Below, piece after piece: positions 29,635 to 37,444 of a stretch of DNA of 53,149 bases. This DNA is from Phycisphaerales bacterium. GTDB taxonomy: Bacteria > Planctomycetota > Phycisphaerae > Phycisphaerales > SM1A02. Within the stretch, counting starts at the first letter, position 1. Each line of letters opens with the position of its first letter. The notes beneath the pieces were generated by a model. That model did no database searches. It had not been told where the DNA came from and worked only from the letters and a program-made list of their open reading frames with translations. The stretch lies in NCBI GenBank assembly GCA_022446965.1, contig JAKVBV010000016.1, forward strand, positions 1-53,149, written 5' to 3'. The position numbers and the translations under genes are program-made.

Positions 29635-31146
29635 ATGACCGACATCATTGATCGCCGACTCATCGTGGGAATGGAAGTGCATGTGGAACTGGCCACCGAG
29701 GCCAAGATGTTCGCATTAGGCCCCAACGTGGCGCATCCCTCACGATTCGACTCGGCCCCCAACACGATCTGCGACCCGGTGTCGGTGGCGCTCCCTGGCG
29801 CCCTGCCCACGATGAACCACGACGCCCTCGAGATGGCCATGCTCGTGGGCACGGCGCTCAACTGTGAGATTGCCGATCGCTGCCAATGGGACCGCAAGAA
29901 CTACTTCTACCCCGATCTGCCCAAGGGGTACCAGATCAGTCAGTATGAGCATCCGATTTGTGGCCGCGGTGAGTTGACCTTCGACGGTCCTGACGGTGCC
30001 GTGACAGTGCGCATCACCCGGGCGCATCTCGAAGAGGACACCGGCAAGAGCGGCCATGAGCTGCCCGGCGGCGAAGTGATCGACGGCTCCATCGTCGACT
30101 ACAACCGCAGCGGATCACCGCTGCTCGAAATCGTCACCGAACCGGACATCACGTCCGCCGCGGATGCGGTGGCGTTCGGTCGGGAACTGCGTTCCATCTG
30201 TCGAGCGCTGGGTGTGACAGAGGGCATCATGCAGAAGGGGCACATGCGCTTCGAGCCGAACATCAATCTCGTGCTTACGCTTGGAGACGGCCGCGAAGTG
30301 CGAACACCGATCGTGGAGATCAAGAATCTCAATTCGTTCCGGGCTGTGGAACAGGCGATTGCCCATGAAGTGACTCGGCAAGAGGCACAGTGGCTTGACG
30401 ATGGCCTCGAGATGGGACCGGGTGCGAAGTCCACCCGCGGGTGGGATGAGAAGGCACAGCGCACCGTGCTGCAACGATCCAAGGAAGACGCACACGACTA
30501 CCGCTACTTTCCTGAGCCCGACCTCGTCCCGCTGGAAGTGGACCAGGCATGGAAGGACAAGATCGCAGCGCGTCTGCCGGAACTCCCCCGAGCCCGACGA
30601 GCACGATGGGTGGATGTGCTTGGACTGACGGCCAAGGATGCAGCTGCCCTTGCCGAAGAGCCACCGACTGCGGACTTCTTCGAGGCGTGCGCCGCAGCCA
30701 TGGAAGCACAAGGCATGAGCGCTTCAGATGCGGCGATTGCAGCGGCCAAGTTGTTGCTCAATGCCGGCACACGACTGGCGAACGAACGCACCTGTGCCGT
30801 AGAAGCACTCGGCATCACGGCGGACCAGATTGCGGGCATTGCCTTGATGCGTGCCGCTGGTGATCTGGGCTCCACCGCAGCCGATGAAGTCTTCGAGGTG
30901 CTGTGCGACTCCGAGGAGTCGGCCGCAGCGGCCGCTGAGCGATTGAATCTGCTGCAGGTGAGCGATGCCAGCGCGCTCAATGCTTGGATCGATGAGGCGT
31001 TAGCGGCCCATCCACAAGCAGGTGAAGACTTCGCCGCGGGCAAGGATGCTGCGATGGGCCGCATCATGGGTCACGTGATGAAAGCCAGCGGCGGCAGCGC
31101 CGACGCAGGCATGGTGCGAGCTCGATTGATCGAGCGGCTGCGCTGA
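29635..31146 (+). CDS. gatB: Asp-tRNA(Asn)/Glu-tRNA(Gln) amidotransferase subunit B
   Basis: 503 residues from the ATG at 29635, with AGGA 10 nt upstream; the longer open frame to 29569 overlaps the pyrE start region and is not used. GatB with GatA and GatC converts mischarged Glu-tRNA(Gln) or Asp-tRNA(Asn) to the correct aminoacyl-tRNA. Signatures include VGMEVHVELATEAKMF, the cradle motif LPGALPTMNH, RKNYFYPDLPKGYQISQYE, RAHLEEDTGKSGH, DYNRSGSPLLEIVTEPD, and KEDAHDYRYFPEPDLVPLEV. The C-terminal helical and YqeY-like tail is present with the usual GRIMGHVMKAS ending. gatA and gatC are not in this window. Confidence 0.97.
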   Translation: MTDIIDRRLIVGMEVHVELATEAKMFALGPNVAHPSRFDSAPNTICDPVSVALPGALPTMNHDALEMAMLVGTALNCEIADRCQWDRKNYFYPDLPKGYQISQYEHPICGRGELTFDGPDGAVTVRITRAHLEEDTGKSGHELPGGEVIDGSIVDYNRSGSPLLEIVTEPDITSAADAVAFGRELRSICRALGVTEGIMQKGHMRFEPNINLVLTLGDGREVRTPIVEIKNLNSFRAVEQAIAHEVTRQEAQWLDDGLEMGPGAKSTRGWDEKAQRTVLQRSKEDAHDYRYFPEPDLVPLEVDQAWKDKIAARLPELPRARRARWVDVLGLTAKDAAALAEEPPTADFFEACAAAMEAQGMSASDAAIAAAKLLLNAGTRLANERTCAVEALGITADQIAGIALMRAAGDLGSTAADEVFEVLCDSEESAAAAAERLNLLQVSDASALNAWIDEALAAHPQAGEDFAAGKDAAMGRIMGHVMKASGGSADAGMVRARLIERLR

Positions 31147-31151
31147 GCGAA

Positions 31152-31622
31152 TCAGTCGATCGCGCGGACGGTGGACATCACCTGCGGTGAGCGAGGTGCA
31201 TCGCCCGGGCCCAGGTCGGTCGCTGCAATCGTGCGCACGGCATCGAGACCATCGACCACCTTGCCGAAGGCCGTGTATTGCCCATCGAGATGCTGGCAGT
31301 GCTCGCGGCCAAGGCACACGAAGAACTGACTGCCGGCGGAATCAGGATCGCTGGAACGCGCCATCGACAATACGCCCTCGTCGTGGGATCGATCATTGAA
31401 TTCGGCGTTCACGGTCCACCCCGGACCGCCCGTACCGTTGCCGGTGGGACAACCACCCTGAATCATGAAGTCAGGAATGACCCGGTGGAAGGTGAGGCCG
31501 TCATAGAAGCCGTCACCAGCCAGCTTGAGGAAGTTGGCCACGTGGTTCGGGGCGACGTCATCCCACAACTCAACGGTGATGGGACCAGCGTTCGTGTCGA
31601 TGCATGCTTTTGGATATGCCAT
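31152..31622 (-). CDS. Cyclophilin-type peptidyl-prolyl cis-trans isomerase
   Basis: 156 residues from the ATG at 31622. Cyclophilins catalyse proline isomerisation during folding. The active-site and signature residues are visible: TFHRVIPDFMIQGGCPTGNG with the catalytic Arg, SMARSSDPDSAGSQFFVCL with the Q-F-F motif, and YTAFGKVVDGLDAV. No signal peptide is seen, so it is probably cytoplasmic. It follows the gene at 31650-32441 on the same strand with a 27-bp gap. It also has its own TACACT hexamer (reverse strand, 31629-31634) ending 6 nt before the ATG, without a Shine-Dalgarno. Confidence 0.95.
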   Translation of the reverse strand: MAYPKACIDTNAGPITVELWDDVAPNHVANFLKLAGDGFYDGLTFHRVIPDFMIQGGCPTGNGTGGPGWTVNAEFNDRSHDEGVLSMARSSDPDSAGSQFFVCLGREHCQHLDGQYTAFGKVVDGLDAVRTIAATDLGPGDAPRSPQVMSTVRAID

Positions 31623-31649
31623 CGGGGCAGTGTATCTGCCGCCGCGCAC

Positions 31650-32441
31650 TCACCGCGACAGATTGGACCGCTCACGCGGCACCCGCCAGCCCGACGGCAG
31701 CAGGTAGCGATGGTCCCTGTAGTGCTGCAGGGCGCCGCTCACGAGCAGCGGCTCGCCAGGACCGTGCTTCCGCGTATGCGCCACGATCTGGGCCAAGGCT
31801 CTGGAGGGCAGCAGCACGAGCGGGGGATCTGCCGTGGTCCGACCATCAGCGTCTAGCACCAGCAGCCAGGCCCCAGAAGGTGCACGTTGCACTCGGCCAC
31901 GGCGTGACACAATCAACAGATCGTCGGCCACGTCGCCGGTGGTGTCGACATCAGTGCCACTGGTGCGAATCCCGCGCCGCAGGCTAGCGACCGACGATGA
32001 TAGATCCGCCACGATGTCTGCGACAGACTCCCCATCACCACCATCACCGGAAGGGGTGCCTTTGTCGGTCAGATCCGGGGTGTCGTCGGGAACCGCAGGC
32101 GAGGCGGCGATGGCGTCATGTTCAATCTGTACAGGGAGGATCCAGTTCCGCCCCCCATACAGCGTGAGGACACCAGTGACGTGCACAGGGGTATTGGGCT
32201 GGTCTCCAGCGAATCGCTCAAGGTCTTCAAGCACACGCGATGGCAGTACCGCCACGCTGCGCATGCGGCCATCGGCGGGGGCGTCATCGCCGATGAGGCG
32301 AAGATGCAGCCCTCTGCCCTGGGGCGCATGTTCAATCACAGCCTCTGCTTGTGCCATGATGGTGCCTTCAGGCAGCAGGGGTGCCTGCTGCACGGGGTCA
32401 GAAACCGTCATCAAGGCACACATCACCAGTGAGGCAATCAT
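31650..32441 (-). CDS. Exported protein with a duplicated beta-rich module
   Basis: 263 residues with a short hydrophobic N-terminus (IASLVMCALMTV). Two copies of the same unit bracket an acidic, disordered-looking middle. The first reads LPSRVLEDLERFAG...VHVTGVLTLYGGRNWILPV. The second reads LPSRALAQIVAHTR...LLVSGALQHYRDHRYLLPS. The conserved V-x-G-x-L-x-x-Y-x-x-x-x-x-[IL]LP core suggests a small OB-like or beta-barrel fold. I do not recognise a named family. TACGCT on this strand (32449-32454) ends 7 nt before the ATG, so the start may be leaderless. Function unknown; cotranscription with the cyclophilin gene is likely. Confidence 0.75.
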   Translation of the reverse strand: MIASLVMCALMTVSDPVQQAPLLPEGTIMAQAEAVIEHAPQGRGLHLRLIGDDAPADGRMRSVAVLPSRVLEDLERFAGDQPNTPVHVTGVLTLYGGRNWILPVQIEHDAIAASPAVPDDTPDLTDKGTPSGDGGDGESVADIVADLSSSVASLRRGIRTSGTDVDTTGDVADDLLIVSRRGRVQRAPSGAWLLVLDADGRTTADPPLVLLPSRALAQIVAHTRKHGPGEPLLVSGALQHYRDHRYLLPSGWRVPRERSNLSR

Positions 32442-32513
32442 GGGAGGCAGCGTATCCCTTTTTCACCTTCAGGAATGGCACAGGAACGACTATCCTGCCC
32501 CTGAATCGCGGTG

Positions 32514-32519
32514 TATGCT
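32514..32519 (+). promoter_or_regulatory. Candidate -10 (TATGCT) for tRNA-Cys
   Basis: GTGTATGCT ends 11 nt before the first base of the tRNA. As a stable-RNA promoter it supports TANNNT as the local -10 form. No -35 was clear. Confidence 0.4.
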
Positions 32520-32530
32520 GCCCCACCCCC

Positions 32531-32604
32531 GGCCGTGTACCCAAGTGGACTAAGGGGACGGATTGCAAATCCGTTATTCGTGGGTTCGAATCCCACCGCG
32601 GCCT
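32531..32604 (+). tRNA. tRNA-Cys (anticodon GCA)
   Basis: A 74-nt cloverleaf. Acceptor GGCCGTG pairs with CGCGGCC including one G-U. The anticodon stem encloses ATTGCAAAT with anticodon GCA. The T arm is GTGGG-TTCGAAT-CCCAC. Discriminator base is U and CCA is not encoded. An intrinsic terminator follows at 32671-32709. Confidence 0.95.
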
Positions 32605-32623
32605 TTGCGGCTCCTAACTTTGA

Positions 32624-32648
32624 TGTCAGGCCTGACTATACTGTCAGG
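32624..32648 (+). promoter_or_regulatory. Palindrome and direct repeat around a -10-like TATACT
   Basis: The palindrome GTCAGGCCTGAC (32625-32636) is followed directly by TATACT (32637-32642) and a second TGTCAGG (32642-32648). This looks like an operator/promoter core. It lies between tRNA-Cys and the terminator, so a transcript from it would be only about 60 nt unless it reads through into the response-regulator gene. Confidence 0.35.
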
Positions 32649-32670
32649 CAGATAACCAGCCCCCCCTCAA

Positions 32671-32709
32671 GCCCCTGAGTGAACTCTTCGAGTTCCTTGG
32701 GGGTTTTTT
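32671..32709 (+). terminator. Rho-independent terminator after tRNA-Cys
   Basis: GAACTC-TTC-GAGTTC forms a 6-bp stem with a 3-nt loop, extended below by CCCC/GGGG across a small internal loop and followed by six T residues (32704-32709). A second C-rich arm at 32661-32671 could also pair with the right arm CTTGGGGG, so an alternative fold exists. Confidence 0.85.
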
Positions 32710-32770
32710 CCTTCCAGTCGCCCCGTCCAAGCTCAGTGGACGACCGCAGCGTGGGACAATGGACAACGCA

Positions 32771-33475
32771 ATGACGCAGCGTGTGTTGATCATCGAAGAC
32801 GAGCCGGAGATTGCCGCGATGATTCAGCTACACCTCGACCGCGCGGGCTTCCAAGCAACCATCTGTGACAACGGTGAGGATGGCCTCGCGTCGATTGCCG
32901 CGCACGCTCCGGATCTGGTCATTCTTGATCTGATGCTTCCGGGTATCGATGGCCTCGAATTGTGCCGCCAGCTGAAGTACGACGCGGCGACTCGAGTGAT
33001 CCCCATCATCATGGTGACTGCGCGAGGCGAAGAATCAGACGTCGTGTCCGGATTGGAAATGGGGGCGGATGATTACATGGTCAAGCCATTCAGCCCACGC
33101 GAATTGTCAGCCCGAGTTCGCGCGGTCTTGCGCCGGCGCGCGGGTGATCTGCCTGAGGTCGACGAGTCGACCGCGGTTTCGGGCATTCAAGTCAACACCG
33201 ATCGCCATGAAGTCAGCGTGGATGGCGTGTCGGTCGATCTGACGCTGACCGAGTTCCAGATTCTGCGCTTTCTCATGTCGCGGCCAGGCTTTGTTCGCAC
33301 ACGGGATCAGATCATCGAAGCCGCGCATGGGCCGCATGTGGTCATGTCCAAGCGAACCATCGACGTGCACATCACTGCACTGCGCAAGAAGCTTGGCCGA
33401 GCTGGTGATGCGATCGAGACGATTCGAGGCGTGGGATACAGGCTCGAGTCGGACGTGATCGCGACAGAGCCATGA
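32771..33475 (+). CDS. PhoB/OmpR-family response regulator
   Basis: 234 residues from the ATG at 32771; an ATG at 32759 adds four. GACAAT at 32755-32760 lies 10 nt before 32771 and favours it. The receiver domain has acidic pocket E9-D10, phosphoacceptor D53 in LVILDLMLPGIDG, T83 and K105 in DDYMVKPFSPREL. The C-terminal winged helix (about 135-230) shows LTLTEFQILRFLMSRPGFV and TIDVHITALRKKLG ending IRGVGYRL, as in PhoB. The next gene, a PhoR-like kinase, overlaps it by 4 bp. The pair is PhoBR-like in architecture, but the stimulus (phosphate or otherwise) cannot be read from the sequence. Confidence 0.93.
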   Translation: MTQRVLIIEDEPEIAAMIQLHLDRAGFQATICDNGEDGLASIAAHAPDLVILDLMLPGIDGLELCRQLKYDAATRVIPIIMVTARGEESDVVSGLEMGADDYMVKPFSPRELSARVRAVLRRRAGDLPEVDESTAVSGIQVNTDRHEVSVDGVSVDLTLTEFQILRFLMSRPGFVRTRDQIIEAAHGPHVVMSKRTIDVHITALRKKLGRAGDAIETIRGVGYRLESDVIATEP

Positions 33476-34674
33476 ATCGCACCGCCTTTGCCATCACGCT
33501 GGTCGCGGCGGGCACGATGACGCTCTGTGCCGCCATGCTGGCACCGGGCGGTGCGTTTTGGGGCCTGCTCACAGCATGTTGCGGCGTGCTGGCTGTCGGC
33601 GTTGGTACGACGGGCCTGGTGCGCGTGGTGCAGGTGGGCACCGGCCCCTCTGGCCGTGAAGAACGGCTCCGCAGCATTCTGAACAGCATCTCAACCGCAG
33701 TCATCGCAGTTCGTGGGGACGATGTGATCCTCGGGCTGAACTCCGCGGCCACGGTGTTGCTCGATCTCGACGACGCCGATCCCGTTGGTGTGCCGCTGCA
33801 TCAGGCGGGTGTTCCCGAGCCGGTGCTCGCCTTTGTCGCGGCTGCTCGTCGAACAGGCAGTTGCAGCACGGCTGAACTCTCCATCGACAGTGACGATCAC
33901 CAGACACTCATCGTGCGGAGCGAGCCCTTGGTGGTGGACGGTGACGGACAGGGCATGGTGCTCGTGCTGGACGACGTCACTCGAATGAGACGGCTGGAAA
34001 CCATGCGCAGCGATTTCGCTGCGAACGTATCTCATGAACTCCGGACGCCGATCACCGCCATTCAGGGCTATGCCGAGTTGCTCGACGAGTCATCTCAGGG
34101 CACCGACAAAGATCATGCTCAGGTGATCCTTCGCAACTGTCGCCGGCTCTCGGCGATCATCGAAGATCTCTTAGCACTGGCCCGGCTCGAAGGTGAGTCT
34201 CAGGCTGCATTCACGGTCGAGGATTCCGTGCCGGTGCATGACCTGCTCGATGCCGTCACCCGCTCGTGTGCGGATGAGGCGTCCCACGCGTCGATCACCA
34301 TGCGGGTGGACTGCAACGATCAACTCGCCGTGCAAGGCAGCACGGCCCTGTTGGAACAGGCCGTCTCGAATCTTGTGACCAATGCAATTCGGTATGGGGG
34401 TTCCGGATCAATGGTGGAACTGCGGGCAACGCAGGCGGGCGACGCAGCTGAAATCGCCGTGGTGGACCACGGCGGGGGCATTCCTCTGGAACATCACAGT
34501 CGGGTGTTCGAGCGCTTCTATCGCATCGACCGAGGCCGTAGTCGCCAGGTTGGCGGCACAGGTTTGGGCTTGGCCATCGTCAAGAACATCGTGTTGGCCC
34601 ACAAGGGCAGCGTGGCGCTCAAGGAGACGCCCGGTGGAGGCTGCACATTCGTGATGTCGCTGCCGGCGGTCTGA
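33472..34674 (+). CDS. PhoR-like sensor histidine kinase
   Basis: 400 residues. Two N-terminal hydrophobic segments (residues 5-50) with almost no periplasmic loop place the sensor at or inside the membrane. A PAS-like domain follows (about 65-170, RLRSILNSISTAVIAVRGDD). The HisKA box is NVSHELRTPITAIQGYAELL with H188. The ATPase domain has the N box LEQAVSNLVTNAIRYGG, G1 VVDHGGGIPLE, F box FERFYRIDRGRSR and G2 GGTGLGLAIVKNIV. The PAS-HisKA-HATPase order and short N-terminus match PhoR. It is translationally coupled to the upstream response regulator, which it should phosphorylate, and convergent with the NiSOD gene. Confidence 0.94.
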   Translation: MNRTAFAITLVAAGTMTLCAAMLAPGGAFWGLLTACCGVLAVGVGTTGLVRVVQVGTGPSGREERLRSILNSISTAVIAVRGDDVILGLNSAATVLLDLDDADPVGVPLHQAGVPEPVLAFVAAARRTGSCSTAELSIDSDDHQTLIVRSEPLVVDGDGQGMVLVLDDVTRMRRLETMRSDFAANVSHELRTPITAIQGYAELLDESSQGTDKDHAQVILRNCRRLSAIIEDLLALARLEGESQAAFTVEDSVPVHDLLDAVTRSCADEASHASITMRVDCNDQLAVQGSTALLEQAVSNLVTNAIRYGGSGSMVELRATQAGDAAEIAVVDHGGGIPLEHHSRVFERFYRIDRGRSRQVGGTGLGLAIVKNIVLAHKGSVALKETPGGGCTFVMSLPAV

Positions 34675-34687
34675 CGGAGTCAGAAAC

Positions 34688-35272
34688 TCACTGGCCGTGG
34701 GGCGTGCCGTGATCGTGGGCGTGCCCATGCGAGTGATCATGATCATGGGGATGGTCGTGATCATGCGGCACGGCTTCAAAGGCGGCCGGCGCTGGGGCGT
34801 CACTTGCGGCATACCACGGTGCGACCGCGTCGATGGCGGCATCGAGGGCGTCACACGCGGCGGGGCCCACCTGCTGCTTGCACTGCATGGCCGACACGAG
34901 CACGGCATGGAAGCCTTGGAGTTGCGCCAGGTAGGTGGCGTGGCCAGACTCTCCAGCGGGGACGGCCTTCACGCGTTGCGTGAGGAAGTACTGCGACGCA
35001 ACATGCTGGATGTTGGTGGCATGCGTGTCCTTGGCTATCACCCACCGGGTGGCTTGATTGAAGCCCTCAACCGTGCCAGCGGCATGGTGTTTGCGCATCT
35101 CGACCATCGCCTTGCGGATGGTGGCGGCGTCTTCGCGCATTGCCGCGATGCGGGCAGCGTCGTCGTAAATGCCACAGGGCACTTCACAGTGGGCAAACGC
35201 ATCTCCAGATCCAGCCAGCAAACAGGCTGCGATCAGAGAGAGGGTGAAGATGGCGCGTCGAATCATGAGCAT
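34688..35272 (-). CDS. sodN: Secreted nickel superoxide dismutase with His-rich C-terminal tail
   Basis: 194 residues from the ATG at 35272, with GGAAGGA 8 nt upstream. NiSOD dismutates superoxide using Ni bound by a hook of His1, Cys2 and Cys6. Residues 28-36 read HCEVPCGIY, the NiSOD hook. Residues 1-27 form a Sec signal peptide ending AFA, so signal peptidase cleavage would leave His as the new N-terminus. In known NiSODs a separate protease (SodX) removes a leader; no sodX-like gene is visible here. The last 26 residues alternate His and Asp/Gly (HDHDHPHDHDHSHGHAHDHG), a probable metal-binding tail absent from the standard enzyme of about 117 residues. It lies 42 bp downstream of the glutamate-synthase-like gene on the same strand. 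Confidence 0.92.
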   Translation of the reverse strand: MLMIRRAIFTLSLIAACLLAGSGDAFAHCEVPCGIYDDAARIAAMREDAATIRKAMVEMRKHHAAGTVEGFNQATRWVIAKDTHATNIQHVASQYFLTQRVKAVPAGESGHATYLAQLQGFHAVLVSAMQCKQQVGPAACDALDAAIDAVAPWYAASDAPAPAAFEAVPHDHDHPHDHDHSHGHAHDHGTPHGQ

Positions 35273-35314
35273 GAGGGTGTTCCTTCCAAGGGCTGTGGAG
35301 CATACCCGGTCCAC

Positions 35315-36910
35315 TCAGGCGGGCTGGAACGATCCCGCCTGTGCGGCGTTCCAGTGTGCCTGCCAGTCTGCGCTGCCGCCACCGTCCCACAGTTCGCCAG
35401 GCTCCAGATGTTCGTACAGACGCGCGAATGAACGCACATCGGTGGGAGAGGTTCTCCGGCAGACATGCTCCGGCGTGAGTTCCGAGGGGTGATCCAGTCC
35501 AGCCGCGGCCACAACTTGGGCCAGCGCTTCGAGCGTGTTCTTGTGGAAGTGGTACACGCGTTGTGCCTTGTCGGGGATGTCCAGCCCCCGATAGAGCCGC
35601 GGATCTTGTGTGGCCACGCCGGCGGGACAGGTGTTGGTGTGGCATCGCTCAGCTTGGATGCACCCAACGGCGAACATGAAGGCGCGGGCCGCATTGCACC
35701 AGTCGGCACCCATGGCCATGCGAGAGGCGATGCCGAATGCGGTGGCAATCTTGGCCGACGCCACCAACCGAGTGTGCTCTCGGATATCAGAGCCCACCAG
35801 CGCGTTCTGGGCGAAAAGCAATCCTTCGGTGAGCGGCACACCCATGTGGTCGAGGAATTCTTCTGGACCGGCGCCAGTGCCGCCCTCGGCGCCGTCAATC
35901 ACGATGAAGTCTGGATAGAGCTTGGTTTCCGAGATCGCCTTGCAGATGGCGAGAAACTCATGGGGGCGACCGATGCACAGTTTGAAGCCCGCCGGCTTGC
36001 CACCGCTGAGTTCGCGCAGCTGATGATTGAACTCCAGTAGCTCAATTGGCGTGCTGAACGCCGTGTGATACGCGGGACTGATGCAGTCCTGGCCCACATT
36101 CACGCATCGCACTGCGGCGATCTCTGGCGTCACTTTGTCGCCCGGGAGCATGCCGCCGTGGCCCGCCTTGGCCCCCTGCGACACCTTGATCTCCACCATC
36201 TTGATCTGATCGATGGAGGCCATCTCCTTGAACATGCCCGGATCGAAGTTGCCGTCCTTCGTGCGGCATCCGAAGTATCCGCTGCCAACTTCCCACACCA
36301 GATCGCCGTCGTACTTGCGGTGATACGGGCTGCAGCCACCCTCGCCCGTGTCATGATAGAAGCCGCCAAGTGCAGCGCCCTTGTTGAGCGACTCAAGGGC
36401 GTTGGGGCTCAATGCACCAAAGCTCATCGCGGAGATGTTGAGCACCGATGCGGAATATGGCTTGCTCGTGAGCGAATTCCCCACCTGCACACGAAAGTCC
36501 GGGTCAGATTCTGGACGTGGCGTCACCGAGTGGGAGATGTAGGCGTAGTTGTGGCCGTACACATCGAGTTCGGTGCCGAACGCCTTGACCCCTTCGACAT
36601 TCTTCGCTCGCTCGTACACCACCGTGCGAACGACGCGGTTGTACGGCATGCCGTCCATGTCGGCCTCGACGAAGTACTGCATCAACTCCGGTCGTACCGA
36701 TTCGAAGATGAACCGCAGATGGCCCAGGATCGGGAAGTTTCGCAAGATGCTGTGCTTGGTCTGGAACCAATCCCACGTGCCGATCACGGCCAATGGAGCG
36801 CTGAGCACGAGCACGAGGAACCAGGCCCAAGTGTGCTCGATGCCCGCCCAGATGCACGCACCGGTGGCCAGTACGCACGCCAACCAAAGTCCGATCGCCG
36901 CGCCTCGCAT
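35315..36910 (-). CDS. Membrane-anchored FMN-binding glutamate synthase family protein
   Basis: 531 residues from the ATG at 36910, with AGGAGAGG just upstream. Two hydrophobic segments (residues about 3-45) begin the protein. The rest is the central/FMN domain of glutamate synthase: NISAMSFGALSPNALESLNKGA, VSQGAKAGHGGMLPGDKV, FIVIDGAEGGTGAGPEEFLDH, and the iron-sulfur cysteines in CIQAERCHTNTCPAG (C-x5-C-x4-C), followed by GVATQDP. The glutaminase and NADPH subunits are missing, as in stand-alone archaeal-type GltB homologues. Electron donor and true substrate are unknown. It precedes the NiSOD gene by 42 bp on the same strand; the reason for that pairing is not obvious. Confidence 0.9.
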   Translation of the reverse strand: MRGAAIGLWLACVLATGACIWAGIEHTWAWFLVLVLSAPLAVIGTWDWFQTKHSILRNFPILGHLRFIFESVRPELMQYFVEADMDGMPYNRVVRTVVYERAKNVEGVKAFGTELDVYGHNYAYISHSVTPRPESDPDFRVQVGNSLTSKPYSASVLNISAMSFGALSPNALESLNKGAALGGFYHDTGEGGCSPYHRKYDGDLVWEVGSGYFGCRTKDGNFDPGMFKEMASIDQIKMVEIKVSQGAKAGHGGMLPGDKVTPEIAAVRCVNVGQDCISPAYHTAFSTPIELLEFNHQLRELSGGKPAGFKLCIGRPHEFLAICKAISETKLYPDFIVIDGAEGGTGAGPEEFLDHMGVPLTEGLLFAQNALVGSDIREHTRLVASAKIATAFGIASRMAMGADWCNAARAFMFAVGCIQAERCHTNTCPAGVATQDPRLYRGLDIPDKAQRVYHFHKNTLEALAQVVAAAGLDHPSELTPEHVCRRTSPTDVRSFARLYEHLEPGELWDGGGSADWQAHWNAAQAGSFQPA

Positions 36911-37043
36911 GTGTCCTCTCCTGTCGCAGCGGTACCGCCGCGCAGTCGAGACTACCACCTACAGGCGGGGCAAGGACACGAGGGAGGCCTTCCACCGGCT
37001 CTGCGATGGTCTGTTCAACACGGTCGATGTAGACCGGGCGCCG

Positions 37044-37133
37044 CTACGCATCTCGGACATCCGCGATCGTCTCCACGGAGGTCGGTTGCAGTTGGGCAAG
37101 CGCAAGAAACAGCAGTGTGGTGGCGGTGGTCAT
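37044..37133 (-). pseudogene. Short signal-peptide-like ORF, probably a gene relic
   Basis: The ATG at 37133 opens 29 codons ending in TAG. The product starts like a Sec signal (MTTATTLLFLALAQLQP) and then stops. The same frame continues after the TAG for another 60 or so codons. This looks like the remaining 5' end of an exported protein gene, although a small peptide cannot be excluded. Confidence 0.3.
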
Positions 37134-37166
37134 GGGGCGGCAATCCTACGGCAATTTCAAAAACAC

Positions 37167-37194
37167 AACGGCCCGGCGACGAGGCCGGGCCGTT
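37167..37194 (-). terminator. Strong rho-independent terminator (minus strand)
   Basis: AACGGCCCGGC and GCCGGGCCGTT form a perfect 11-bp stem around a 6-nt loop. On the minus strand it is followed by GTGTTTTTG. It sits 32 bp downstream of the dead gene at 37226-37444 and probably served it. Confidence 0.85.
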
Positions 37195-37225
37195 GACTCT
37201 CTCGCCCTCTCGGGGCCCCGAAAGA

Positions 37226-37444
37226 CTACTCGAATTCCAGTCGCATGGTGCCGATTCCGGTGGCTGCTTCCCAGCCGCCGATTCGGACGTAGTACGTCTC
37301 GCCGGCCGTCACGGGGAAGTCGTAGATGCCGCTGTATTAGGCTTGGCACCCGCTCTCCACGCTGGTGTCGTCGTTGCAGGCCACCTGCTCGAGTGCACCG
37401 CAGCTTGCACCCTGATACAGCACCAAAACGGTAGGCTCTGCGGC
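37226..37444 (-). pseudogene. 3' remnant of an exported PPC-like surface protein, with in-frame stop
   Basis: Reading leftward from 37444 gives EPTVLVLYQGASCGALEQVA and then CNDDTSVESGCQA. A TAA follows at 37337-37339, and the same frame continues as YSGIYDFPVTAGETYYVRIG and GWEAATGIGTMRLEFE to a TAG at 37226. This is the C-terminal unit of the PPC-like beta-sandwich common in Phycisphaerae secreted proteins (ACNDD ... AGxTYYxRIGG). The 5' part is gone: the remnant begins exactly where the sulfatase gene starts on the other strand. It retains its own terminator. Confidence 0.7.

Noticed and set aside
32624-32648. PhoB-type Pho box from the two TGTCAGG words
   Set aside because: The repeats are 18 bp apart, not the 11 bp spacing of a Pho box, and a terminator separates them from the two-component genes.
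36504-36995. Minus-strand open frame overlapping the start of the glutamate-synthase-like gene
   Set aside because: It runs in a different frame inside that gene and has no ribosome site; only the short relic at 37044-37133 in the same frame upstream looks like gene remains.
36065-37444. Long plus-strand open frame leading into the sulfatase
   Set aside because: It is antisense to the FMN-glutamate-synthase-like gene and the dead surface gene. Its translation is rich in His, Arg and Leu with no domain sense. The sulfatase starts at 37445.
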